A stretch of DNA of 64,000 nucleotides, taken from positions 91,298-155,297 of the forward strand of contig NZ_JANHDO010000006.1 in NCBI RefSeq assembly GCF_024494575.1, in the 5' to 3' direction. The position numbers were made by a program, and so were the translations under genes. This document shows, piece after piece, positions 27,101 to 35,053 of the stretch; the stretch's first letter is position 1, and every line of letters begins with the position of its first letter. The stretch is from Halorubrum salinum. Lineage in GTDB: Archaea > Halobacteriota > Halobacteria > Halobacteriales > Haloferacaceae. The notes below the pieces were generated by a model, which saw only the letters and a program-made list of their open reading frames with translations, did no database searches and was not told where the DNA came from.

Positions 27101-27550
27101 CTCACCCGTATACTCGAATGATACAGAGAACTTCCGGTAGAATTCCTCGGCGATTGAATAGAGCGAGTCAGCCGAGACAGCATCACGGTCTACTGACTCG
27201 ATTTCGACATCTTCGCGCTCAGCGACTTCGAGTTTTGCTGCTCTGAGTCCCTGCTCACGGAGCGACTTGAACTCCTCGTAGGTAGGGAAGCTTGGATAGT
27301 AAAGGTCGAACGTGATCCTGAGTGTCCCCGTCGTTCCGGGTGTTGGTTTGCAATCTAATCCGTGAGAGACCGGCTTGGTCTTTGCCTCGAAATCCTCCTC
27401 AGAGTCTCGTCCATATTCCGGGGCAATATTCGAGACGTAGAACTTGTCCTCAGGGCGTTCGCCGACACAGTACGCAGTATTTCGTCCGCTCGCACGGTCG
27501 AGCGTCTGCGTCAGCAGGAATTGTCCGAGTTGTTGTGCTTTACTCGACAT
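24146..27550 (-). CDS. drmA: DrmA-like superfamily 2 helicase
   Basis: 1134 residues. After about 450 residues of family-specific N-terminus comes Walker A FPTGGGKTEAYLG (Lys466), a zinc ribbon (CPLCDSEITV to CSGDDC, 576-603), Walker B in HLIDEVHLLNEELG (692-695 DEVH), TSTATISEYERQIR (motif III-like) and the C-terminal helicase lobe with STSFIGHGIDVDRFNLM and YIQSSSRVGRQAD (motifs V-VI). The order, the length and the GGGKTEAYLG loop fit DrmA of DISARM. DISARM restricts incoming DNA, with DrmAB loading at free DNA ends. It starts inside the last codons of the upstream gene (11-base overlap). Confidence 0.87.
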   Translation of the reverse strand: MSSKAQQLGQFLLTQTLDRASGRNTAYCVGERPEDKFYVSNIAPEYGRDSEEDFEAKTKPVSHGLDCKPTPGTTGTLRITFDLYYPSFPTYEEFKSLREQGLRAAKLEVAEREDVEIESVDRDAVSADSLYSIAEEFYRKFSVSFEYTGELLSLPSEIEDVEVRLRDAVREAFADQTQSYLVTPTPEVGEQLGLSPPELLDIGPEEFSELTEDVPTVDTDHYQWNIGLVSRESDGQLTVEIINRPIAGNETTDDPFVFNPQIEVEGELEPYTFDLVPEDYRYDQQVWGKGRNCSIETGVGSPPTTVSTTAVPTEPVYEFEFNDSYETDFDDLTGSAAIPTLEAIAEGMEAYYEDWTTTRRSEIIDDLDLTPEEAEELDAAAETFHAEIDRFKHGIEILSRDERSLKAFQAMNQVNSNQHEFPGWRLFQLVFVTCNLSGVVQREHDWAETEYDEMADVLWFPTGGGKTEAYLGLILFNLFYDRLRGKNEGVTAWIRFPLRLLSRQQKDRFIESLLYAEQIRRDPAWFDGTGAEFSLGFYVGGQDTPNAIGTARDTLREAFQQSQEKLERECKVLDECPLCDSEITVEYDVEKNSVFHHCSGDDCIGQIPLYVVDRDIYRYIPSILLGSLDKISVMGMQPRFANLLGNTTTYCPVHGYGYSGTCSEKDLFDCEDRIEDTSTEFYDPVPTLHLIDEVHLLNEELGTFASHYETTYLSLCEQIHGKTPKIVTSTATISEYERQIRNLFQRDAVRFPNDGPVQGETFYGHLTETVEREYLGLMPSNRSHLYAVLDIVADMHEVIRDLRAMPPAELAEAIGVTTLTPTEKADLLDLYETSLVYFNNKTRKDRYRENIAKYVNPKLKRDGYEDPLIERQLTADTEDPEFLEQLEDPGDIPFEERIDTVPSTSFIGHGIDVDRFNLMLFFGYPRKTFQYIQSSSRVGRQADTPGFVLDVFDPIKERDKHRFRYFEKMHQYLDRTVEPVPIDRWAKFGIDRTFTGIFSSILLQRYRPEMYRKYEISEDGDTERANVQKASHLYKLMTEDQYPEITEETFIADLKAAYGLDRGEDVNRYFEDQVEARVRDVWRYWKNKLGEMHYPEFPQGNEPMQNLRDIGEQGEITPQYNNQEFIQRLTEGEQ

Positions 27551-29909
27551 CGATTACGTCCTCTACGATTTTTTCCATGGTGTCTGCTTCGATATCTGCA
27601 TCACTGTCGGCAACCTCATCTGGTAACGAACTATCCGTTGCAATTCCAGCTTCGACAGACCGCTTGGCTTCCTTCCCGATTTGTCGATGGAGGGTGCGGA
27701 TTTCTCTAAGCGCTGAAATCGTCGGGTCAGCAAGCGAGGTTGCGCTCGGATCCAAGATTTCCAGTACAAGTCGAACATTTTCAGGGTCTCGGGGACCAAG
27801 TGTCCGGCCGGATCGCCAGCTTGCAATCGTGTCTGGAGTACTGATATCCGACCCTTTTGACTGCATCTCGCGGAGGAGCCCTTCTACGGTGTACTCGTCG
27901 TCGAGTCCCTCCTTGAGAACAGTCCGCCATCGGTCAATGGTTGATTCACACCCACGGACGCGCTCTCGATCATGGGCAGATTCAATAAAGACGTCATAGA
28001 GGTCGCCACTGGAGTCGTCCATCAGCAACACCTCGTCACCTGGCTCTAGCTCGGCGACTGGAACCCGAACGATCCCCCCTTCAGAAGTAACCGTGACGCG
28101 GCTAAGCGAAGATTGGGTCCTCGATGTTCCATCGGTAAACACTATCTTCAGTGTATTGTCTGTGTGGACTTGCCCAGTTTCGCCTGATGCCTCCCCAGTT
28201 GTCCCCGACTGAGTGCTGGCACTCTCCCCACTGAACTCCGCCTCAAGTACCTCATCCAGAAGTTCGTTTGCGTTCTTGTAATCGGGGGCTTCGTAGTTTT
28301 TTTCGCCGATACTGGCAACCGCTGATGCGTCCCTTGGGGAAGCCTCCTCAACGACTTCCTGTAGTTCCTCGTCGGCGTCTTGTGGACTCCTCTGAGCTGC
28401 CTGTGGGCTACCGGGCGTGGGGCTTCCTGCCCCTGCCCGCGCAGTGTTCTGCTCTGGCGGTTCTTTGGGCTCGTTATAATCTGTTACCTCAATCGTTGTA
28501 TCGGTCTCTGCGAGTTCGCGTTCAAGCCGACGTTCGACATGATCAGCCCACATCTCGAACTGGAGAAACTCCATCGACCGTGAAGCTGGGAACGAATAGG
28601 TGTGAGATGACTGCCCCAATGGGCGTGTTATCACCGTCGGTTTGTCAGGGTCTGGGACGAGATCTGCGATCGGCATAATCTCAGTAGTATCGGGCATCGT
28701 TCCCCCCTCTGCCGCAAGGGCGTTGATGATCGCTTTCGTCTCATATTCGTTCCGGACAACGAATCGCGCTAAAGTGCCGGCCTCCTCTGCGTCGCTAATT
28801 CGTTCGAACAATGCCTCTTGCAGCGGGTGCTTCGTATTGAGTAGCTGTTGAAGATAGCTAGCTGCTTGACAGTAGTTGATAAGCAAATCAGCGGTCATCC
28901 CATCCAGGTTTTGAGCCTTCCCCCGGAGGTTTGCAATGAGATCACCCACCGATTGGTGGTGGTAGTTGTCTTTGACCGCGTCTTCCCAATGTTGGGGGCG
29001 TACCGGTAGCTCAGTCAGGAGGTTGAACAGCCAGCCAACCTCAACTGCGAGTCCGGGCACGTGACGGAGATCTTGTTTCATGTTCGCTAAGTCAGTCACG
29101 ACAGATCGCATTTTCGGGTAGTGGACTCGCTGGAGAGCGACACGACGCTCACCCGAGGAGAGGATTTGTGCGTATTTCGAGGCGACGGATGCGTCCGTAT
29201 TCTCGTTTACACGTGCGGTCGAGAGCAAAGTGTTGTCTAACTCGATGTGCCACGTGTTCGAGAGTATCGACTCAAACGCTGGTTGGGTCTCATTCACATA
29301 ATAGACCACGGGAATAGAGAGTCCCTTCACATACGACTTGAGTTCCTCAAGCCGTCGACGAGGGTCACGCCACTCTTTTTTCCGAAGGTCGACGACTAGG
29401 ACACCAAGATCGCTCGGGCAGTTATCCAATTCAATCCCGTGTTTCGCGGTAAACAGGCTTGCCGAGCCAGAAACGCTGCTCACTTTATCGATCGACGTGC
29501 GGTCGAGGAGTGGTGGAGTCTTGCCGATTCCATTGCGGCGGACTTCGTCAAATAACGTCACATACCCTCGCGACAAGGATGGTAGCAGACAGAGAGACTT
29601 CCCTTGCCCGACGATCCCGTTCCTTGGAAAGCTTGGATTTTGTACTCGAAGATATCCTAGGCAGACACCGAGTAGTACCTCATTACCCGGTAGTGGATTG
29701 ACAATCGTGACGTTCTTGCCGCGGCTGATCGAAGTAAGGGCTTCCTCAATAACGGCTAGCTCGACATCACCCATGTTGAGGGGACCATCTTTTGTTCGCA
29801 GACCGTCCTGGAACCAGCGAGCGAGTTCCGGCCGGTCCTCGCATCGCGTGGCAGTCTCTGCCAATGTCTGCATCAACGTGCTACGTACAGTCGTACCATT
29901 GATAAGCAT
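27540..29909 (-). CDS. DrmE-like protein of class 2 DISARM (tentative)
   Basis: 789 residues. No standard motif is certain; a P-loop-like GIVGQGKSLCLLPS occurs about 100 residues in, and the C-terminal third has a disordered Pro/Gln/Glu-rich linker (about 500-540) followed by a compact domain (VPVAELEPGDEVLLMDDSSG). The gene is the first of the minus-strand operon and overlaps drmA by 11 bases. Class 2 DISARM operons begin with drmE, a protein of this size and unknown biochemistry, so the call rests on position and length. A divergent promoter region of 114 bases separates it from the CARF gene. Confidence 0.55.
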   Translation of the reverse strand: MLINGTTVRSTLMQTLAETATRCEDRPELARWFQDGLRTKDGPLNMGDVELAVIEEALTSISRGKNVTIVNPLPGNEVLLGVCLGYLRVQNPSFPRNGIVGQGKSLCLLPSLSRGYVTLFDEVRRNGIGKTPPLLDRTSIDKVSSVSGSASLFTAKHGIELDNCPSDLGVLVVDLRKKEWRDPRRRLEELKSYVKGLSIPVVYYVNETQPAFESILSNTWHIELDNTLLSTARVNENTDASVASKYAQILSSGERRVALQRVHYPKMRSVVTDLANMKQDLRHVPGLAVEVGWLFNLLTELPVRPQHWEDAVKDNYHHQSVGDLIANLRGKAQNLDGMTADLLINYCQAASYLQQLLNTKHPLQEALFERISDAEEAGTLARFVVRNEYETKAIINALAAEGGTMPDTTEIMPIADLVPDPDKPTVITRPLGQSSHTYSFPASRSMEFLQFEMWADHVERRLERELAETDTTIEVTDYNEPKEPPEQNTARAGAGSPTPGSPQAAQRSPQDADEELQEVVEEASPRDASAVASIGEKNYEAPDYKNANELLDEVLEAEFSGESASTQSGTTGEASGETGQVHTDNTLKIVFTDGTSRTQSSLSRVTVTSEGGIVRVPVAELEPGDEVLLMDDSSGDLYDVFIESAHDRERVRGCESTIDRWRTVLKEGLDDEYTVEGLLREMQSKGSDISTPDTIASWRSGRTLGPRDPENVRLVLEILDPSATSLADPTISALREIRTLHRQIGKEAKRSVEAGIATDSSLPDEVADSDADIEADTMEKIVEDVIDVE

Positions 29910-30023
29910 TTATCATTTCACGATATCTGATATCTAATCAGGGCGCCGGCTCACCCTCTACAGTCGAGTTATTATTATGAACTTTACGCTATCTATTTAC
30001 GCCGTGGATAAAATAGTTGGACA
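29910..30023. promoter_or_regulatory. Divergent promoter region between DISARM-like and CARF/PIN operons
   Basis: 114 bases hold the promoters of two oppositely transcribed operons. GATATCTGATATC at 29922-29934 is a near-perfect palindrome placed just upstream of the drmE start, a candidate operator. AT-rich TATCTATTTAC near 29990 is a TATA-like box for the CARF gene. A shared control region would couple both operons. Confidence 0.45.
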
Positions 30024-30500
30024 ATGACCAATATCTGGATTACGTCAATGAGCACCCACCCTGAGTCGGTACTCAACCCGTTAATCGGAGCCTGTGAAGA
30101 CGGGTTCGTTCCAAATTCCGTTGAGTTGTTGTCCAACCCGAGTGTTTCAGAGTATGAATCCATGATTTCGTCGCTAATGGAAGATGTGATGACTGCCTAT
30201 GGCAACCACAACGGCGACGTGGCTGTTCGCCAACTGAGCAGTGAATTAGAATTTGCCGAAATTGTGGCGCACTTCCTCGATCCAATCGAGGAGGCCGGCA
30301 GGAACGACACCGTCGCCGTCGATATTACCCCTGGTCGGAAGTTTATGTCTGCGATCGCGTTCCAGACCGGAATGAGCCATGGCGCTGATCACGTCTACTA
30401 TAATCACCTCGATTCAGACGAGTACTTCGGAAAGATATACTCCGTGATTCCTCGGACTGCAACGACTCTCATCGACTTTGCGGAGCTCCTGGACTCATGA
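30024..30500 (+). CDS. Stand-alone CARF-like ligand-sensing protein
   Basis: 158 residues with the Rossmann-like CARF pattern: first strand and loop NIWITSMSTHPESVLNPL, and the second ligand-loop VAVDITPGRKFMSAIAFQTG (D100-K106 equivalent to the D-x-T-G-G-T-K of CARF proteins) followed by GADHVYYNHL. CARF domains bind cyclic oligoadenylates made by type III CRISPR complexes and switch on attached nucleases. Here no effector domain is fused; instead the next gene, overlapping by 4 bases, encodes a PIN-like nuclease. No CRISPR array or cas gene is in the window, so the ligand source is unknown; the CD-NTase at 9833 is one candidate (speculation). Confidence 0.65.
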   Translation: MTNIWITSMSTHPESVLNPLIGACEDGFVPNSVELLSNPSVSEYESMISSLMEDVMTAYGNHNGDVAVRQLSSELEFAEIVAHFLDPIEEAGRNDTVAVDITPGRKFMSAIAFQTGMSHGADHVYYNHLDSDEYFGKIYSVIPRTATTLIDFAELLDS

Positions 30501-31585
30501 ATATCTCAAGACAGCATCTGATGACGGTAATCAACGGGCTGTATGATCTTGGTGAGCATTCATTTGCTGTTCAACACCCAGGTGACGACGTTGGCACGCT
30601 GTTTCGTGTTCAACTCGACCGGGAAAACCCAGTAGCGACGGTGAGCTTTACTGACACCATCGAAGCGCTTAACGAGCGAAAATCCGAAATACAAATTCAG
30701 TATGGGGACCGCCCCGCGGACGATCTTCCAGACACACAAACGGTAATCCGCGCGCTCACGAGCGCGGGAGTCCTCGAGTTTGCGAATCAGCAGACAGTTG
30801 AGCAGTACATCGACCGACATTGCTACCCAGCTGTCGAAGCCGGTGAAGACCCCATTATGGTCGGGATTGACACCAATCTGTTCCCCTGGGAGTTTCCCCA
30901 CCAGATGGGACTAGACCACGTCACTGGATCAAAAAATAGTGCAGGCCGGCAGCCTACTAACGGCTACGTGCTGTCGAATGGGGTTGTTGACGAACTTCAT
31001 TGGCAGTACACCCACTTCGACACTGACGAATTGGTAGACGCCTTTGGGTCGGAGTTCGAAACACTCGCTGATCAACCTGCCGGCGCAAAGCGAGAGGGAC
31101 GGCTGGGAATTCAAGTTTATCAACAGCTAATTGGTTCACGAAACGTCGACCTGATTGATAGTGAACCGGGTGACTCGAACATCATTGAGGGGTATGCTGA
31201 ATATACAGCGTCGAGTCGAAAGGAACCCTTGCTCCTCAGTAACGACCACGGCTTCGTTGACGAAGCCCACGACCACTCCCTTCTTGCGCAGCGTCTGGCA
31301 TTCAAGCAGGAGGTTCCCCCCAGAACCACGGTAAGTTGGTTTGAGTTAGTCGAAACTCTATACTACCTTACAATCCTCTTCGGTGTACTCAAACTGCCGA
31401 AAGTAACGCTCTATGGTGTGTGGGAGGGCAAGCAGGATAATAATTGGCAGGCTGAGGAGGTGAACATTGACTGCCGGGGCTCGAACTCGAATATACAGAC
31501 CATTCTGGCACGCCATCGACGGATTGCCGATCAATATGATGCCGCGGTCCAGTCAGGCGATAATTTTGGCAATGTCGATAGCTGA
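30497..31585 (+). CDS. PIN-domain nuclease, partner of the CARF protein
   Basis: 362 residues. The N-terminal 110 residues have no recognised fold. The PIN-like core follows with the expected acidic residues: MVGIDTNLFPW (Asp125), NGVVDELHWQY (Glu166), PGDSNIIEGYAEY (Asp226) and LLLSNDHGFVDEA (Asp250/255). PIN domains are metal-dependent RNases, as in VapC toxins. The start codon overlaps the CARF gene stop (ATGA), indicating a coupled sensor-effector pair. CARF and PIN domains are known fused in some archaeal proteins (established); a split version next to DISARM-like genes is what this sequence suggests. Confidence 0.7.
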   Translation: MNISRQHLMTVINGLYDLGEHSFAVQHPGDDVGTLFRVQLDRENPVATVSFTDTIEALNERKSEIQIQYGDRPADDLPDTQTVIRALTSAGVLEFANQQTVEQYIDRHCYPAVEAGEDPIMVGIDTNLFPWEFPHQMGLDHVTGSKNSAGRQPTNGYVLSNGVVDELHWQYTHFDTDELVDAFGSEFETLADQPAGAKREGRLGIQVYQQLIGSRNVDLIDSEPGDSNIIEGYAEYTASSRKEPLLLSNDHGFVDEAHDHSLLAQRLAFKQEVPPRTTVSWFELVETLYYLTILFGVLKLPKVTLYGVWEGKQDNNWQAEEVNIDCRGSNSNIQTILARHRRIADQYDAAVQSGDNFGNVDS

Positions 31586-31878
31586 GATCCATATGGATCA
31601 ACGAGCTGTGGAATCGTCCCATATCTCACAAGGCGCAGAATTTTGTCGTTAGACGTGATTCACCCGGGTAGCAGCGTCTCTATAAGCGAAATCCTCAGAG
31701 GATTATATGTTCGTCCTGTAATTCGGTCATGTTTAATTAACGGTGAAGTGTCTCCGATTCGTCGTTGCCATCACCAACTTTGAGGGGGGTAACAACCCTG
31801 CCCGCGAGAGGCTCAAGCCATGAGATTGATTCTATGACACGTTCTACTACAGGAATAGGTAAAACGAGATGGCTCTTC
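31586..31878. other. Gene-free spacer with a perfect palindrome
   Basis: No coding frame supported. AATCCTCAGAGGATT at 31690-31704 is a perfect palindrome centred on one base, preceded by TATAAG and followed by TATATG. It could be an operator. The rest shows nothing recognisable. Confidence 0.4.
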
Positions 31879-32109
31879 CTATGAGCCTATGTCAGACTCA
31901 TTAGTATCTAATTCATACAACCCTGTGTCTCCCAGATTTTGAACTAGCCTGTGTTCTTCAAGCCGTTTAAGACGTTGAGTGATATAGGATCTTGACCACT
32001 CGATTTCAGTTTCGAGGTACGCTGATGTTACACGACCCTCTTGGAGATGAGAGAGAATCGCTTCGTCACACTCGTTGAAGCGTACCACTATTAGTTGAGG
32101 CGATTCCAC
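31879..32109 (-). CDS. Winged-helix transcription regulator
   Basis: 76 residues forming a single winged helix: DEAILSHLQEGRVTSAYLET, then EIEWSRSYITQRLKRLEEHR as recognition helix and LVQNLGDTGLYELD as wing. This is a common haloarchaeal small MarR/PhiH-like regulator. It is transcribed divergently from the methyltransferase gene, about 95 bases away, so it is a likely controller of the restriction-modification genes. Confidence 0.75.
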   Translation of the reverse strand: MESPQLIVVRFNECDEAILSHLQEGRVTSAYLETEIEWSRSYITQRLKRLEEHRLVQNLGDTGLYELDTNESDIGS

Positions 32110-32204
32110 TGGGTATTAATATTCTTCATTTACGATATTGATTTACACTATAAAGTAAACATGAACAGAATCAACTATGCGTGTTCAGAAGTAGGGTACA
32201 AGTA

Positions 32205-33548
32205 ATGAAGCGAGATCACCGACAGACCACCCTATCTACATCTGACGGTGTGGATGATCTACAAGATATCAACTGGACGTTCGAGGGTACTGACACCCAG
32301 TATCTCACCCACGGGCTTCACAACTATCCTGCTCGGATGGTTCCCGAAATCCCTGATACACTTCTTGGATACTACAAAAATCAGGGTGTGATCGAAGAGG
32401 GAGATCTCGTATATGATCCATTTAGTGGGAGTGGAACAACTGCTGTGGAGGGACGACTTCACGGATTGAACGCTGAAGGAAACGATATCAATCCGTTTGC
32501 AGTGATGCTCTCTAAAGCGAAGGCGATTCCTCTAGAACGTGGGAGTCTGAGTGAAGCCAGAGATGCTTTGATTAACGGTCTATCTCAGGACTTGCGGGAT
32601 GTTAGAGAGGAGTACGATCAGCTGGGTGAAGTTGATTGGCTAGAGATGCCTGAGGTTCGAGATGGATGGTTTCCTGAACCACAAATTCACGAGCTGACTG
32701 CGATCCGAGACCGTATCGATTCAGTTGAAGATGCGTTTGGAGAGGCGTATGCACGCTTCTTTCGCATCGTTCTCTCGCATACGACCCGTAAAGTATCCTA
32801 CCAGAGGAACGGAGAGTATAAGCGGTACAGGCTGTCTGAAGAAGATCGGGTCGAACACAACCCGGATGTAGAACCCATCTTCACGAAAAAGCTGAAGCAG
32901 AACATGAAGAAGATGCAGGACTACTCTAATCGAGTAGATCACGATCTCGATACGACTATCCACTATTCTGATTCACGAACTGCCGTGGAGGATGTTGGAG
33001 AGAATCAGGCCGATATTGTTATCACGTCGCCGCCGTACGGAGATCATCAAACTACAGTCGCCTACGGTCAATTCTCTCAAGATCCTGCGCTTCTCACGGG
33101 GAAGGTCACTTATGATGAGATGAAGGATGTAGACAAAACGGGGCTTGGGGGACGATATGATGTTCTTGAACCTGTCTCGAACTTAGAAGAATACTCTCCT
33201 ACTCTCAAAACAACCCTTGATACTCTCAGAGAGAAAGATGGGCGATCAGATGACGCCTTAGACTTCTTCCGAGATTACTATGCGGTGATGGAGCAAGTAG
33301 CGAAGATCACGAAGACAGACCAGCCTGTGGCGTGGGTCGTTGCTAATCGGACGATGAGTCGAGTGAACATTCCGACGCACCTCATTACCAGAGAACTCTG
33401 CGAATCTCTCGAATACGAATTTGATGTTAATCTCCCAAGAGAGATTCCGACCAAGACCCTTCCATGGGAAAACGCGCCAGAGAATGTGGAAGGGACTAAG
33501 GGCAATCTGATGGCAAACGAAAATATCGTCATCCTTCGAGCGCCCTAG
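32205..33548 (+). CDS. DNA methyltransferase of a MvaI/BcnI-type system
   Basis: 447 residues from the ATG at 32205 (MKRDHRQTTLSTSDGV); a GTG 24 bases upstream is also in frame. The SAM-binding motif I LVYDPFSGSGTTAVEG comes first (about residue 70) and the catalytic IVITSPPYGDH later (about 275). T-S-P-P-Y is typical of amino-methyltransferases making N4-methylcytosine. The adjacent convergent gene is a MvaI/BcnI-family endonuclease, whose partners modify the inner C of CC(W/S)GG-type sites, so N4-cytosine activity fits. The genes overlap tail to tail by 4 bases. Confidence 0.85.
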   Translation: MKRDHRQTTLSTSDGVDDLQDINWTFEGTDTQYLTHGLHNYPARMVPEIPDTLLGYYKNQGVIEEGDLVYDPFSGSGTTAVEGRLHGLNAEGNDINPFAVMLSKAKAIPLERGSLSEARDALINGLSQDLRDVREEYDQLGEVDWLEMPEVRDGWFPEPQIHELTAIRDRIDSVEDAFGEAYARFFRIVLSHTTRKVSYQRNGEYKRYRLSEEDRVEHNPDVEPIFTKKLKQNMKKMQDYSNRVDHDLDTTIHYSDSRTAVEDVGENQADIVITSPPYGDHQTTVAYGQFSQDPALLTGKVTYDEMKDVDKTGLGGRYDVLEPVSNLEEYSPTLKTTLDTLREKDGRSDDALDFFRDYYAVMEQVAKITKTDQPVAWVVANRTMSRVNIPTHLITRELCESLEYEFDVNLPREIPTKTLPWENAPENVEGTKGNLMANENIVILRAP

Positions 33549-34315
33549 AAATCAGAGAGTCCTTTTTGCGGATCCTCGGTAACAGCTGGGTCTCGACTGA
33601 CCCCATCGATAAGCTGGGAACGGGTTTCAAATGCTCTATCGAGTTTGCTTGTGTCCTTGATTCTGAATGCTGTTCCGTGATTGCGTGCGCCACCCGAGTC
33701 CCGTAGGTGCATCCGCAGGTCGATATTGATGATTGACTCTCGAATTAGGTTCAGGAACTCCTCGCCGTTGAAGCCTTCCAGATAGTACCCTTCGTTATAC
33801 CAGAAATACTCGTCGCCATCGATGGTTTGTGTGTCTGCTTCCACAAGAACCATCTCCGGGAATTTCTCCTCGTATGCATCTCGAAGGTAGTCGAGAGGAT
33901 ATGTAGCGACAATTCCGTCGTCTTCGTGTTCGATGTGGACGCCGTCTTCATCAGTGATGGTACGGAATCCTTGATTATTGAATTGATCCACGTGAAGTGT
34001 GATCTTCAGGGCCGGTCGTCCATCATCGTCTTCATAGCCGTACTTCTCCACCAGTGATGACGCCCACAGTTCTCGGCTGCCTCGGGGCGGCTCTTTAGTG
34101 AACAACGTCATCATACTCCCCGAGTTCCGACGAGCTGATTTCAGCTCAACACCAGCTGCATCGGGACCGGGGATATTGTTCTCTTCAATCCTGAGAAGAT
34201 CTTCAAGTGTCTTCCCGATTCCCGTATTTCCTGCTCTATGGGTTTTGATGTACCCCATCGACTCAATTTCTTGAAGCCGTTCTACAAACTCCTCAAAATC
34301 GTCGTAGTCTGGCAT
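33545..34315 (-). CDS. MvaI/BcnI-family restriction endonuclease
   Basis: 256 residues. The family's hallmark is clear: HRAGNTGIGKTLEDLLRIEE, then NNIPGPDAAGVELKSARRNS with the catalytic E-x-K inside VELKS, then MMTLFTKEPP. MvaI and BcnI act as monomers and cut pseudosymmetric sites; which sequence this one cuts cannot be read from the protein. The companion methylase is encoded convergently with a 4-base overlap. This is the right end of the defence island. Confidence 0.88.
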   Translation of the reverse strand: MPDYDDFEEFVERLQEIESMGYIKTHRAGNTGIGKTLEDLLRIEENNIPGPDAAGVELKSARRNSGSMMTLFTKEPPRGSRELWASSLVEKYGYEDDDGRPALKITLHVDQFNNQGFRTITDEDGVHIEHEDDGIVATYPLDYLRDAYEEKFPEMVLVEADTQTIDGDEYFWYNEGYYLEGFNGEEFLNLIRESIINIDLRMHLRDSGGARNHGTAFRIKDTSKLDRAFETRSQLIDGVSRDPAVTEDPQKGLSDF

Positions 34316-34674
34316 TAAAAACGTCTAAACAAGGTTCACCGATATATGTATGCTACATGATATAAATTTATAATATGAATTTATAGTGTCTGTTATAAGC
34401 ATACATACACAAGAGAGATTGTACCGTCGCTCTTGTGTAGCACATTGTTGATTTCAGAGAGTCACTTTGATGGCGTGTTTGAGCGCTTTTCGTCCGGGTT
34501 TGCGTCGAATTCTCGTCTGAGTTGGAACGCTCTGCTCTGTTGAATCCGCAGAAACCGGCGGGATAGCGTTGCCTTTTGCGGATTCAGCAGGGCAGAATAC
34601 ACCATTTCCTGAGGGTTTCAATAGAGAAAGTTGTAGCCAGCTAATTGCTTCCCACTAATGATTTCCACTCAAGC
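34316..34674. other. Gene-free region with a long inverted repeat
   Basis: No gene. AT-rich at 34330-34400 (promoter of the endonuclease gene on the minus strand). At about 34538-34591 CTGTTGAATCCGCA and TGCGGATTCAGCAG form a nearly perfect inverted repeat of 14 bases around a 26-base loop, a possible insertion-sequence end or relic. No transposase frame is recognised. Confidence 0.4.
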
Positions 34675-34879
34675 ATGACCGGAATCGTGATCCTCCCCGC
34701 TGGTCGCGACGACGCGTTTGAGGACTACAAACAGTTCAGCCGAGATGGGCACCCAATTGAGGATATTGAGTCCAATCTCAATATCTAGGACCTCGAACAA
34801 TTTCGGACGACATCTGACAACAATCTCATCTACATCTGGGGGAGCTCAGTAGCCGAGGCGTGGCGGAACCTCAAGCGCA
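34675..34879 (+). pseudogene. Relic of an unknown gene with in-frame stop
   Basis: The frame from the ATG at 34675 reads MTGIVILPAGRDDAFEDYKQ and continues FSRDGHPIEDIESNLNI to a TAG at 34786-34788. Reading through gives DLEQFRTTSDNNLIYIWGSS and VAEAWRNLKRIS, clearly the same protein. At about 34880 it is joined to a piece of an Orc1/Cdc6 gene. The parent family is not certain; it resembles an EVE-like N-terminal domain. Confidence 0.55.
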
Positions 34880-34955
34880 TCTCAAGCGTTCTCGAACCGA
34901 TCACGAACAGTAAACCCGCCAACACAGCCATCGTCACCGGGCCTACCGGCGCAAA
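34880..34955 (+). pseudogene. Short Orc1/Cdc6 fragment
   Basis: This stretch (beginning TCTCAAGCGTTCTCGAACCG) is nearly identical to 35705-35780 of the intact Orc1/Cdc6 gene downstream, encoding SVLEPITNxxPAxTAIVTGP up to the Walker A loop, which here reads TGPTGA and breaks off. It is followed 4 bases later by the TTAACCAACA inverted repeat. It is a duplicated remnant of an initiator gene. Confidence 0.7.
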
Positions 34956-34959
34956 TAAC

Positions 34960-34991
34960 TTAACCAACAAAATACCGCTATTGTTGGTTAA
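34960..34991. repeat. TTAACCAACA inverted repeat, copy 1
   Basis: Perfect arms TTAACCAACA (34960-34969) and TGTTGGTTAA (34982-34991) with a 12-base spacer, directly after the broken Orc1/Cdc6 fragment. The same arms occur at 42611, 45609 and 53155. Confidence 0.85.
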
Positions 34992-35053
34992 TCATCGTGA
35001 GTGAGACCGTTCGCAAAACCGGTCATTATCCGTGCGATGGACCAAGCTAAGGT

